Source: Promethearchaeota archaeon
Lineage (GTDB): Archaea > Asgardarchaeota > Lokiarchaeia > Sigynarchaeales > SOKP01
NCBI GenBank assembly: GCA_019894875.1
Contig: JAGXNR010000003.1
Span: 1-64,000 of the forward strand
Direction: 5' to 3'
DNA length: 64,000 nucleotides
The position numbers and the translations under genes were made by a program. Shown here one piece after another: positions 24,970 through 33,637 of this stretch. Within the stretch, counting starts at the first letter, position 1. Each line of letters begins with the position of its first letter. The notes below the pieces were generated by a model. It was not told the origin of the DNA and did no database searches. It saw only the letters and a program-made list of their open reading frames with translations.

Positions 24970-25797
24970 TCAAATCTTATAATCAAGAATCCCTTTTGAA
25001 GCAATAATATAAAGAACTTTTTTTTCTGGATGATTTAATGAATTCACTAATTGAACATAATTCTTTTCTTTATTTTCTTTATTTTCTTTACTCAGGTAAA
25101 CAAATTCTGAAAAGAAATGATTTAAAAATTGATATCCTAAAGGGATCTCTTGAATAACATCTTTTTTTGAGAAGTTTGAAACAACTTGAGAAGTTAGAAT
25201 AGTAATAAGGTTATGCTTATTAGTAATTTCATTGATAATTTCTAGAATTCGTATAAAACGATCTCTAGCTATTTGAAATGCCAGGTTTTTATTACCTAAA
25301 TCAGATCCAAAGTGATTATTAATTGTATCGATAATTAAAATCCCTCCTGTACCTTTAACTATGTTTCTTTCAAAATCCTTTAAAGCCAGAAGAAGAGCTG
25401 AATTACTCATAATTTTAGAAATCAATATTTTTTTAAGTACGCGGTTAATTTCAAATTTAGTAGGAGCTAATAATTCTTCGATCCTCTCTGGGCGAAAGGT
25501 ATTTTCTGTATCAAAATAGTAAATAAAACTATCATTTTTTAGACCGAAAATTTCCTGGAAATGCTTATAAGCTTGAACACATAATTGGTGACATAATTGA
25601 GTTTTTCCTGTTTTATTAGGACCAAAAATAACGTATTTCTTTCCCGAATAAAAACCTCCTTCTAATACTTCATCAAAGTTTCTTTGACCAAGTGGTAAGA
25701 TTATTTGATTGTTTTTAGAATCTTTAGAGAGTGATTCGATTTCACTTAGACCTATTATTTGGGACTTTTTAATTTCTAATATCTCATGGATATTCAT
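24970..25797 (-). CDS. RecA-fold recombinase paralogue (RadA/RadB-like)
   Basis: A 275-residue protein with a RecA-type ATPase core: Walker A GPNKTGKTQ near 58-66, strand YYFDTENTFRPERI near 90-103, Walker B GGILIIDTIN near 150-159, and a motif-3-like TILTSQVVSNF near 196-206. It lacks the N-terminal HhH domain of RadA, which places it near RadB or other Rad51 paralogues. It probably modulates recombination. A KEN tripeptide repeat near 240-248 is encoded by a slippage-prone tract. A second RecA-fold ATPase is encoded at 28655. Confidence 0.75.
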   Translation of the reverse strand: MNIHEILEIKKSQIIGLSEIESLSKDSKNNQIILPLGQRNFDEVLEGGFYSGKKYVIFGPNKTGKTQLCHQLCVQAYKHFQEIFGLKNDSFIYYFDTENTFRPERIEELLAPTKFEINRVLKKILISKIMSNSALLLALKDFERNIVKGTGGILIIDTINNHFGSDLGNKNLAFQIARDRFIRILEIINEITNKHNLITILTSQVVSNFSKKDVIQEIPLGYQFLNHFFSEFVYLSKENKENKEKNYVQLVNSLNHPEKKVLYIIASKGILDYKI

Positions 25798-25954
25798 TTA
25801 TAGGTGATAATAAGGTTTATTGATTTAAATATAGTAAGTTAATCACTATATAAAGATAACTTAAAATATTTAGTATGAAAACCGAAAAATTAATTTAAAA
25901 ATAAACATAAAATTTATATCATACTACTGAACTTTTTAGATTCACTTAGGAAAA

Positions 25955-25970
25955 ATCGGTTTAAAAACCT
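25955..25970 (+). promoter_or_regulatory. Possible BRE/TATA promoter for the TFE-beta-like gene
   Basis: The sequence tcggtttaaaaacc has a TATA-like tttaaaaa core about 55-60 bp upstream of the proposed ATC start at 26021, which would give a short leader containing the GAGGTG ribosome-binding site. Pattern only. Confidence 0.3.
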
Positions 25971-26020
25971 ATACATATCGAACATAGAGATATTCTTAAT
26001 ACTTATGAGGTGCATGTCTT

Positions 26021-26632
26021 ATCGCTAAGAAAAAAAAAGAAACTTGTCCTTATTGTGGTAAAAGTTTTGCATATTTATCCCGTCACAAATGCAAAATCAA
26101 AGAACGGGTAGAAGGCTCACCTGATGAAAAATCTGAAGTTGAGAGAAGAATAGAAAGAATTGAAGAAAAAAAGAAGACTTTTAATCGCACATTACATAAA
26201 GATGAAAAACAAATTTTAAATATTATAATTCGAGAAAAGGATATTTATTTTAATGAGCTTATAAAACTTTATAATAAAAAACCAAACGATCTAGAAGAGA
26301 TTTTAGAGGTATTAGCCATGCAATCGAAAATTAAAATTAGAAGGGAGTTAATAGATGCATCTTGGACAAAACACATCACCCCCATTGAAGAAATCGAAGT
26401 AAATGTCAAAGAAGTTAAGATAAATAAAAATCAAAAAGATTACATATGGAATATGTTTTCAAGACAACCATGTTTTATCTGTCCTTTTCGAAGTAAGTGT
26501 AATGATACTAACATGGACCAATTTAACCCATTTCAATGTCCATGGTTAACTGAATGGGTTGAAATTCATTTATCTGGAGAAGATTATACCATCAATTTTG
26601 ATGAGATAGAAGCACACTTACGGGATGTTTAA
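26021..26632 (+). CDS. TFE-beta / RPC34-like transcription factor with zinc finger and Fe-S motif
   Basis: A 203-residue reading frame. Residues about 8-23 carry a zinc-finger-like C-x2-C-x9-H-x-C (ETCPYC...HKC). A winged-helix region follows near 65-110 (DEKQILNIIIREKDIYFNEL). The C-terminus holds PCFICPFRSKC plus a fourth Cys in FQCPWLTEWVE, spacing C-x2-C-x5-C-x12-C. This matches the [4Fe-4S] site of eukaryotic RPC34/RPC39 (PCGLCPVFDDC...CIYMTEW) and archaeal TFE-beta, a factor that helps TFE-alpha and RNA polymerase open promoters. No ATG, GTG or TTG lies between an upstream in-frame TGA (26006-26008) and the zinc finger. ATC at 26021 has an SD-like GAGGTG (26007-26012) 8 nt upstream. The first in-frame ATG (26318) would remove the zinc finger and wing. 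Confidence 0.75.
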   Translation: MAKKKKETCPYCGKSFAYLSRHKCKIKERVEGSPDEKSEVERRIERIEEKKKTFNRTLHKDEKQILNIIIREKDIYFNELIKLYNKKPNDLEEILEVLAMQSKIKIRRELIDASWTKHITPIEEIEVNVKEVKINKNQKDYIWNMFSRQPCFICPFRSKCNDTNMDQFNPFQCPWLTEWVEIHLSGEDYTINFDEIEAHLRDV

Positions 26633-27268
26633 TTATTTCTTCTGTAATCCGACCAGATAAATTTCATTACTGGTTTTTTTAGAGGATTGAGGTTTAAATG
26701 CTTTTAATATCCTAAAAACACTCTTAGCTTTTTCAAACATCTTTTTAAAATCAGCTCCTTGGAAAATTTTCATTACCAATGATCCCTTAAACTTTAAATG
26801 AGCTTCTGCTAATTCAAGGATCTTAAGACATAAATTAATTTGTCTTAAATGATCGGAAAAATTATTCCCAGTTTTATTAATTGAAGCATCAGACAAGATT
26901 AAATCTATTTTAGTTTGAAAATATGATTCCAGATGAGTATGAAATTCCGGTTTCGTAAAATCGTTTTGCAGAAATTGAACATTTTCAATCTTAGATACTT
27001 TTTTAATATCTACTCCCAAAATTACATAATGATCTCGATGGTAATATTGATCCTTATACTTGGTCAAGTTATCCTCTGCGAATTTTTTACTAACTTGGAG
27101 CCAAGAGCCCGGAGCACATCCTAAGTCTAAAATATAGAATGCTCTTTTAAATATTTCGAATTTTTTTTGAATCTCTAATAATTTATAGGCAGATCTTGCT
27201 CTGTATCTCTCTCTTTTAGCTTGCTGATAATGTGGATCTTTCTTATGAATTTTATGGTCGGCAGTCAA
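26633..27268 (-). CDS. FtsJ/RlmE-family RNA 2'-O-methyltransferase
   Basis: A 211-residue SAM-dependent methyltransferase of the FtsJ family. It opens with YRARSAYKLLEIQKKF near 22-37 (catalytic Lys), has SAM motif DLGCAPGSWLQVS near 48-60, LSDASINKTG near 123-132 (catalytic Asp), LVMKIFQG near 163-170 (Lys) and SNEIYLVG near 200-207 (Glu), a complete K-D-K-E tetrad. It methylates ribose 2'-OH in rRNA (RlmE) or tRNA (Trm7). It lies 13 bp downstream of trm1 on the same strand, so the two RNA-modification genes form an operon. Confidence 0.9.
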   Translation of the reverse strand: MTADHKIHKKDPHYQQAKRERYRARSAYKLLEIQKKFEIFKRAFYILDLGCAPGSWLQVSKKFAEDNLTKYKDQYYHRDHYVILGVDIKKVSKIENVQFLQNDFTKPEFHTHLESYFQTKIDLILSDASINKTGNNFSDHLRQINLCLKILELAEAHLKFKGSLVMKIFQGADFKKMFEKAKSVFRILKAFKPQSSKKTSNEIYLVGLQKK

Positions 27269-27281
27269 AGTACTTCATATT

Positions 27282-28532
27282 CTAATTATTTTTTAATTCT
27301 AATAGAGTTTCTTTTATCGTTTTTATATCCATATTTGTTTTAATTGATAAAAAATCAAAATGGGTTCTAGAAGCGTTATAGCCTTTTTTCCTAATAAAAT
27401 CGATTAGGGTAGTTAATTTTGGTAAGTTTGAAATTTTAAAATTTTTGCTTAATTTGTGAATGTTGTAATATGAAATTGGATTATTAATTTCTTCCTTGAT
27501 GAAATTTAGCAATTTTGAAATTCTATTTTTATTACTATATTGAAACTCATCATTTAAAACAATCATATCATTTACCAATTTTAAATCGTGAATATCACCT
27601 ATCCAGAGAGGTCCGGCATAATCTAATTTTTTTGCTTCCTTACAAAGAGGACAGCTATAAGGTATTTCTAAAACATTTTCCTGTAAAATTGAACGATATC
27701 CACAATTGTTGCAGTGAACTATATATCCATAATTTTTAAAGAACTGAGAGATCTTGTTTCTATCTTTGAAGGTTAAACAAAACACCCTTACAAAATGTGA
27801 AGAATAAAATGTTAGTAAAGGAATTATCCCCATTTTATTCACATTTGCAATTCTCGATATGAAATGAACTAATATTCGAGCCCCAATTTCTTTACAATAT
27901 TCTGTGTGGAGGGGTTTGGATAAATACTTTCGAATGCAACTTTTTGGCCTCACACCGAACAGAACTGCAGTATCAGTTGCTGTGATACATAATAAGCCAT
28001 CTTTACTTTGTATAGCTTTAAATGCTGCATCTATATAAAGGTTGGGGGTACCAAAAGGATCTATCGAGATTATATTTGGTTTTTTCTGACTATTATTAGG
28101 ACATGCAAAGAAATTTTGAGCAAATTCAGTAAATAAAAAATTTGCATCTTTATTTGATACTACAATATGAGAGGGGTGATTAGATATTTTATTTAAAAAT
28201 AAATTTTTATTAATAAGATCTACCGCTTCTGGATTTATGTCATTAATATAAATTTTTTTAATATTTTTACATTCTTTTAACATTCGGATAGAACTTATTC
28301 CTGAAGCTGCCATAGAATCCATGATAACGAGAGAATTTTTATTGTAAATCTTATTATAAGAGCAAATTGCTAAATTAGAAATGTCTCTATTAATCTCCAT
28401 CTTTTTATTATAAAAGACAGTCATGGATTTTGAGGGTATCGAATCCTCGTCAATCTTGTGTATATATAATTCAGTAGATCCTTCTTTAATTATACTTAAA
28501 TCAGTATTCATTAATTCTTCTTTTTTGTTCAT
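27282..28532 (-). CDS. trm1: tRNA (guanine26-N2)-dimethyltransferase Trm1
   Basis: A 416-residue Trm1. SAM-binding MDSMAASGISSIRMLKEC near 71-88, IYINDINPEAVDLINKNL near 94-111, and the catalytic DPFGTPNLYIDAAF near 157-170. A C-terminal zinc-binding region has HCNNCGYR and SCPLCKE near 275-300. It converts G26 of tRNAs to m2-2-G. First gene of an operon with the FtsJ-family gene. Confidence 0.92.
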   Translation of the reverse strand: MNKKEELMNTDLSIIKEGSTELYIHKIDEDSIPSKSMTVFYNKKMEINRDISNLAICSYNKIYNKNSLVIMDSMAASGISSIRMLKECKNIKKIYINDINPEAVDLINKNLFLNKISNHPSHIVVSNKDANFLFTEFAQNFFACPNNSQKKPNIISIDPFGTPNLYIDAAFKAIQSKDGLLCITATDTAVLFGVRPKSCIRKYLSKPLHTEYCKEIGARILVHFISRIANVNKMGIIPLLTFYSSHFVRVFCLTFKDRNKISQFFKNYGYIVHCNNCGYRSILQENVLEIPYSCPLCKEAKKLDYAGPLWIGDIHDLKLVNDMIVLNDEFQYSNKNRISKLLNFIKEEINNPISYYNIHKLSKNFKISNLPKLTTLIDFIRKKGYNASRTHFDFLSIKTNMDIKTIKETLLELKNN

Positions 28533-28654
28533 TCCTATATTATATTATCTTAAAATTAAATTAAATATTGTAATTTATTTGTGTTTATTCTAAAGTGAAA
28601 AAGAATGAAAAAGTATTTTTTAAAGATTTAAGAGAATTCAATTTAAGATAATCT

Positions 28655-29341
28655 CTAAAAACCATATTTAGTTAAATTGAAAGTAAATTCAACATTTTTG
28701 ATTTCAGGATGTTTCGAGATTATCAATTTTCTTTGTTTTAATACTTCTGTTCGTTCGATTTTTATATCCAATGACACCCAGTATTCCATTACTTTTCCAC
28801 CACTTTGTACCTCAATTATTTGGTTGTTAACCAATTTATTCACCTTCTCATTTACAATCAAGATATCAATATTATAAGTGTTATTTAGGAAAGAAAGGTT
28901 CGCTAAAATTTGATTTAAATTATAATTTAAGTTAAAATTTTCTTCCTTTTTGTCTTTATTCAACGCTAATCGATAAAGATCTGTTAAAGAATCAATTACA
29001 ATTAGGTTATATTTCTCTTTCGTTAGCTTGATATTTCCTAAAATTAAAAATTCTAAATTATATACAATATTGAATAAATCTTCAAAACTCTTTGTCTGTA
29101 TAAAAGTAATGTTTTTCAGTATATCGATTGGTCCTTTTGACATTTCTTTTATTTTTTCTGCTGGGAAATTAGGTTTAGAATATATGTAAATTATTTTACG
29201 ATCATGTCTAATATTGTTGATAGCAGTTTGAAGAGAAAATGTAGTTTTTCCAACACCAAAATCACCCCAAATTGAAATTATCCCCTTAATTAAAGGGAAG
29301 TTACGTAAAAATTCACTTAAGTCTGAGGTGGGAAATAACAT
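28655..29341 (-). CDS. RadB-like RecA-fold ATPase
   Basis: A 228-residue RecA-fold protein of RadB size. Walker A GDFGVGKTTF near 28-37, a strand with KIIYIYSKP near 50-58, Walker B LIVIDSLTDLY near 112-122. Like RadB it lacks an N-terminal domain. It is an alternative candidate to the 24970 gene for the RadB role; KaiC-like signalling ATPases are another possibility. Divergent from the RuvC-like gene (90 bp). Confidence 0.65.
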   Translation of the reverse strand: MLFPTSDLSEFLRNFPLIKGIISIWGDFGVGKTTFSLQTAINNIRHDRKIIYIYSKPNFPAEKIKEMSKGPIDILKNITFIQTKSFEDLFNIVYNLEFLILGNIKLTKEKYNLIVIDSLTDLYRLALNKDKKEENFNLNYNLNQILANLSFLNNTYNIDILIVNEKVNKLVNNQIIEVQSGGKVMEYWVSLDIKIERTEVLKQRKLIISKHPEIKNVEFTFNLTKYGF

Positions 29342-29431
29342 TTAATTAAAAATTATTAATTTTCTCTATTAGTAATAATTATAATTTGAGAAATATAATC
29401 TTGCATATTTAACGACAGTTAATCATAAATA

Positions 29432-30289
29432 ATGACAAATCATCTTTACATCTACACTCAAGACCTAAATTTTTTCTATAGGTTGAATAAAGAACTTATT
29501 CGACTAAATGTTAATTTCGGAATTTTAACCGTTAGGAATAAAATTCCCTCCTTTGCTTCGATAATTCTCACTACTTCAGAAGAGATTCATAAATTTGAAA
29601 AAAATCATAAGAAGCTGCAAATTCTCCCTTATAAAAAGGATGAAAATTTCCAATATTATATTTTAAAAATACTAGCTGCGTATAAAATAGATTATAAGGA
29701 GAATTATTCAGTTTTAATATTCTCAATTGATCCTGGTACTAATCATATTGGAATTGCCGTTTTTCTGGATGACTTTTATCTACAATCTCACACAATCTAT
29801 AAAAAGGAAATGTTAATAGAAGTAATTCAAAATTACATTCTTTGTTTTCAAAAAGGAAATTCAAATCCCATAACCTTAATACTTAAATTTGGTAGAGGGG
29901 TAATATCAATAACTACTGAATTATTAAAACTAGTATATGATACTTTTAAAAGCAGAAAATCTATGAAAGTGTATTTAGTTGATGAGTCAAGAACCTCCAA
30001 AATTAAAATTCATGATAAGAAAAAACAGGTAAGAACGAAACATGAAGCTTCTGCTCTAATTATTGCGATGCGAAAAGGTATTGAAGTTGATTCAAGTAAT
30101 TATCTTCAGGTTATCAGAAAGAAGATATTCCAAAATTCCAAATATCATGAGAGAGGAGAAGATGATTTAGCAGAAGTTCAAGAAAAAAAATTAAATTTAC
30201 GAAAAATTATAGAAAGAATATTAAACAATGATATTTCACTTAGTAAGTCTTCCGAATTAATCAAAAGTTTGAAAATTAAGCCAAAATAA
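29432..30289 (+). CDS. RuvC-like RNase H-fold nuclease, predicted
   Basis: A 285-residue protein. Residues 1-90 form a unique N-terminal domain. An RNase H/RuvC-like core begins with FSIDPGTNHIGIAVFLDD near 107-124, the first catalytic Asp being in DPGT. A later Glu (near DESRTSK, 190-196) and the acidic/basic segment KHEASALIIAMRKG near 207-220 resemble RuvC motifs II-IV. This archaeal family is a predicted Holliday-junction-like nuclease. It neighbours two RecA-fold ATPase genes, supporting a recombination role. Confidence 0.65.
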   Translation: MTNHLYIYTQDLNFFYRLNKELIRLNVNFGILTVRNKIPSFASIILTTSEEIHKFEKNHKKLQILPYKKDENFQYYILKILAAYKIDYKENYSVLIFSIDPGTNHIGIAVFLDDFYLQSHTIYKKEMLIEVIQNYILCFQKGNSNPITLILKFGRGVISITTELLKLVYDTFKSRKSMKVYLVDESRTSKIKIHDKKKQVRTKHEASALIIAMRKGIEVDSSNYLQVIRKKIFQNSKYHERGEDDLAEVQEKKLNLRKIIERILNNDISLSKSSELIKSLKIKPK

Positions 30290-30391
30290 TATAATAAGAG
30301 AAATCCTATTAAAAGAAGCCAATTTTAATTTTTTAGTGTATACCATTTCGAGTGGGAATACAAAGAATAAATAATAAATATCTTTAAAAGT

Positions 30392-31507
30392 ATGAAGATT
30401 CATCGGTTAAGGAGTATTGATATATTTCGTGGAGCTTGTATGGCATGGATGATTTTAAATCATTTAATTGATTGGTGGTTAAAAACTGAGTACAACTGGG
30501 TATATGCAATTGCTATAATGATAATTGATCCAATTGGAGCTTCAGGATTTCTGTTTATTTCTGGGGTTAGTATTGCAATATCCTATAGACGTAGATTAGA
30601 TAAAGTAAAAGAATCAGAAGAAAATAGTTACCGAATGGTGAGAAATTCATATCTTTTTCGAGCATTGTTTATTTTCATAATCGCTATATTGTATAATATA
30701 CCCATTGCGATTGCATTAAAAGATCCTTCTATGATTTGGGCATGGTTTGTGTTATTAACGGCGGCAGTTTCACTTTTTTTAGCATGGCCACTGTTAAAGA
30801 TACATAAGCTCTTCAGGATTTTAATAGCATTAACAATTTTAGTTATTCATTTTATTATCATTTCATGGTTATTACCTTTTCAAGGAGAATCTAATATTTT
30901 TGGTTTATTATTCCATATTCTATATAATGAGATCTATCAGGATCCAATTCTAATATTTTTCCCATTTTTTATAATAGGAACAGTTATTGGGGATTTGATA
31001 TATGAGACCATCTATAATAATAAGGAAGATCACCAAAATTCAAGGTTTAAAAAAAGGTTGTTAATTCCTACGATTCTTAGTGGATTTTTGATGATAACTT
31101 CTGGTGTTTTTATCAATTTTCCTCATTTTCTGATGAGAGAAAGTTTATCTTGGGTAATATATTCAATGGGGATTGATTTAGTTTTTCTTTCTATCCTCTT
31201 AGGGATTGAAAAATTTAATATTTTCAGAACAAAAAAGAGCTATAAATTCCTATTCTATTATTCCTACTATTCTCTCACAATATACTTAGCTCATAATTTA
31301 TTATATTTTCTGTTCTTAAACCAATTAGATTTAGTTAGTATATGGTTTTTTACTGCTTTATCATTCGTTTCTATTGGATTTATATTGAGGGGAATTTATA
31401 AGAAATTTGGGGATAAAGCATCTTTGAAATTACAAGTAGGGAGATTAAGTGAAAGACTAACACGAAATATTGAGGTAAGAATAAATAAGAAAAAACCTAA
31501 ACCATAA
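30392..31507 (+). CDS. HGSNAT/DUF1624-like membrane acyltransferase
   Basis: A 371-residue polytopic membrane protein with about ten hydrophobic segments. The N-terminus RLRSIDIFRGACMAWMILNH is the family signature of the heparan-alpha-glucosaminide N-acetyltransferase-like catalytic domain, with a His at the end of TM1 (NHLID). GFLFISGVSIAISYRRRL near 51-68 is the second conserved segment. It probably transfers acetyl or another acyl group across the membrane to an extracellular sugar or lipid. The TlyA gene follows 3 bp later. Confidence 0.75.
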   Translation: MKIHRLRSIDIFRGACMAWMILNHLIDWWLKTEYNWVYAIAIMIIDPIGASGFLFISGVSIAISYRRRLDKVKESEENSYRMVRNSYLFRALFIFIIAILYNIPIAIALKDPSMIWAWFVLLTAAVSLFLAWPLLKIHKLFRILIALTILVIHFIIISWLLPFQGESNIFGLLFHILYNEIYQDPILIFFPFFIIGTVIGDLIYETIYNNKEDHQNSRFKKRLLIPTILSGFLMITSGVFINFPHFLMRESLSWVIYSMGIDLVFLSILLGIEKFNIFRTKKSYKFLFYYSYYSLTIYLAHNLLYFLFLNQLDLVSIWFFTALSFVSIGFILRGIYKKFGDKASLKLQVGRLSERLTRNIEVRINKKKPKP

Positions 31508-31510
31508 CTC

Positions 31511-32293
31511 ATGAAAGAGAGAATTGATATATTATTAGTAGAAAGAAGACTTGTAGAAAGCCGTACAAAAGCACAATGGCTAATAAGGAAAGGATATGTA
31601 ATTGTTAATGGAATAAAAATAATAAAGCCTGGTAAAAAAGTTGACAATTCCTATGATATTCAGTTAAAAAGAAAGTTTCCTTATGTGGGCCGTGGGGGAT
31701 TGAAATTAGAAGCAGCTTTAGATGAATTTTCGATTTGTGTTGAGGATAGAGTTTGTGCCGACATTGGTGCATCGATTGGTGGGTTTACAGATTGCTTGTT
31801 ACAACATGGGGCTAAAAAGATTTACTCGATAGATATAGCTTCTGACCGATTACATCCCTCTTTAAAGTGTGAGAAGATGAAAGATAAAGTTATTCCATTT
31901 CTAGGAGTGGATGCTCGTAAAATAATTCATATCGATGAAAAAATTGATATCTGTAGTATTGATGTTACCTTTAGTTCATTGAAATCTATCCTTCCTAATA
32001 CTAAGAGTTTTTTAAAAAAGGATGGGGACATTTTAGCCTTAGTAAAACCTTTCTTTGAGAGTGATATAAGAAGAAGAGATAAACTCAGAATTGGGGAAGA
32101 CTCCTTGTTTTATAATAAGATTCTTATGGATTTGAGTGAATGGTGCAGTGAGAATCAATTTAATCTCACTGGGATAATAAAGTCACCTTTATTCGATATT
32201 GAAACCTCTACTGAATTTTTTATACATTTGCGTATTGATGGACAGACTAGTAATTTTAATATCGCAGAGAGTATAAAAAGGTTATTAAACTAA
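31511..32293 (+). CDS. tlyA: TlyA-family 2'-O-methyltransferase (S4 + FtsJ domains)
   Basis: A 260-residue protein. An N-terminal S4 RNA-binding domain (RIDILLVERRLVESRTKAQW near 3-22, GYVIVNGIKI near 28-37) is followed by GRGGLKLEAALDEF near 58-71, a SAM motif ADIGASIGGFTDCLL near 82-96 and SIDVTFSSLKSIL near 152-164. TlyA methylates 2'-OH of C1409 in 16S and C1920 in 23S rRNA of bacteria; it is uncommon in archaea, so lateral transfer is likely. Start is 3 bp after the acyltransferase stop. Confidence 0.88.
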   Translation: MKERIDILLVERRLVESRTKAQWLIRKGYVIVNGIKIIKPGKKVDNSYDIQLKRKFPYVGRGGLKLEAALDEFSICVEDRVCADIGASIGGFTDCLLQHGAKKIYSIDIASDRLHPSLKCEKMKDKVIPFLGVDARKIIHIDEKIDICSIDVTFSSLKSILPNTKSFLKKDGDILALVKPFFESDIRRRDKLRIGEDSLFYNKILMDLSEWCSENQFNLTGIIKSPLFDIETSTEFFIHLRIDGQTSNFNIAESIKRLLN

Positions 32294-32332
32294 GCATCTA
32301 AATAAATAATAGATTATATGAAATCTGAGATT

Positions 32333-33502
32333 TTAGCTTCTTGGATAATTCTTGAATATCTTTCCCCATTCTGTTTTCATAAAACTCTTAATTCTACGTT
32401 TTCCTATAGTTGGATACCAAATCATATCATGATAGACTGATGAGGCTAAAATTGGGGCTCTGAAAAAGATCTCATTTTTGAAAAGTGGATTGATGAAACT
32501 AAGTGGTCCTTTTCTTACCATTTGGTCACCCCATATTACTAGACTTCGTTTGACTTTAAAATTCCAGTTAATGTCCAAGACATCCTCTCCTATAATTTCT
32601 ATTTGGTCAAAATCTCCACATCCTAATCCTTCATCATGAGCCAACTTGATTGCAGGTAGTTTAAACGGATCAAAACCTAGCATGTGAGCAACAACAGTAT
32701 CGACAGCAACCTGGTCATATCCTGCGAGGATATAATTCTTAATACGGGGTAACATTGTTCTAGGTCCAGCTCCATCACCACATACAGTTCCATCCACAAC
32801 CGCTAATATTTGAGGATGGATTTGTTTTTGGATAATTAATAGATCTACTAAAACTTCTGACATATACTGATGTGAGAAATGTCTTCTTTTTGTAAGCAGT
32901 CCCCCAAAAGCGTTTTTCATTGCGCATGTAATTCCCCCATGTTTCATTTCCTCTGAAGACATTTTTAATGAACCCCCTATCGCACCGGTGTGCCCATGAG
33001 TTTTCATCGTGGGAAGGTGAATTATTGGTTTTCCAACATAAAATTCGGGAATTTTAAATCCATCAGGGAATACTTTAGAATCTAAGGCATGAAGATTTTT
33101 ATTTTTCAGATTTATAAACTTGGGTCTTAAGGATTCGTATGAAACAAATGGGATGCGGGTTAATGGTAGAAACCATGCACCATATTTTTTTATTACAGGA
33201 CTCCATTTATTTCCTTTCAGCCCTTTCTCTATATTAGTAACTACTGTTCTATTCTCAGCAGTAAATATTTTTTTTGGGTCATATCCATCATTAGTTAATA
33301 CTCGAAGTACACCTTCAACTTGCCATGGGGGACTAGAACACGCAGGGAAAAATTTTGACCAACTTAAGTTTAATTTCAAAATTATTTTATGGTATTTCTC
33401 GAAGAAGGTTTGATAGTTAGCAAGATGCATTAATTTCTGGTAATCGTCAAGAATAGTTTTAGGGGATGTTTTAACTACAAAAATTTGAGAGTTAGAGGTC
33501 AT
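32333..33502 (-). CDS. DUF362-family protein
   Basis: A 389-residue protein of the DUF362 family. The phrases GVLRVLTNDGYDPKKIFTAE near 64-83, PIIHLPTMKTHGHTGAIGGS near 159-178 and GYDQVAVDTVVAHMLGFDP near 260-278 are typical. Some members are fused to ferredoxin domains, but this one has no Cys cluster. The biochemical role of the family is uncertain. It is transcribed alone. Confidence 0.8.
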   Translation of the reverse strand: MTSNSQIFVVKTSPKTILDDYQKLMHLANYQTFFEKYHKIILKLNLSWSKFFPACSSPPWQVEGVLRVLTNDGYDPKKIFTAENRTVVTNIEKGLKGNKWSPVIKKYGAWFLPLTRIPFVSYESLRPKFINLKNKNLHALDSKVFPDGFKIPEFYVGKPIIHLPTMKTHGHTGAIGGSLKMSSEEMKHGGITCAMKNAFGGLLTKRRHFSHQYMSEVLVDLLIIQKQIHPQILAVVDGTVCGDGAGPRTMLPRIKNYILAGYDQVAVDTVVAHMLGFDPFKLPAIKLAHDEGLGCGDFDQIEIIGEDVLDINWNFKVKRSLVIWGDQMVRKGPLSFINPLFKNEIFFRAPILASSVYHDMIWYPTIGKRRIKSFMKTEWGKIFKNYPRS

Positions 33503-33637
33503 AATACGGGTGTTGCTTAACAGATTTAATTAATAATCGAATTCTTTAAATGAATTATATCTAAAATTATAAAATCTAATGATAGAAAATTTATTTATAT
33601 ATTGAAAAAAATAAAAAATTTAATTTTAAGTACTAGC

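Noticed and set aside
25070..25095. Short repeat cttta/ttttc in the RecA-fold gene
   Set aside because: Simple slippage tract inside a coding region (KEN repeat), no separate function apparent.
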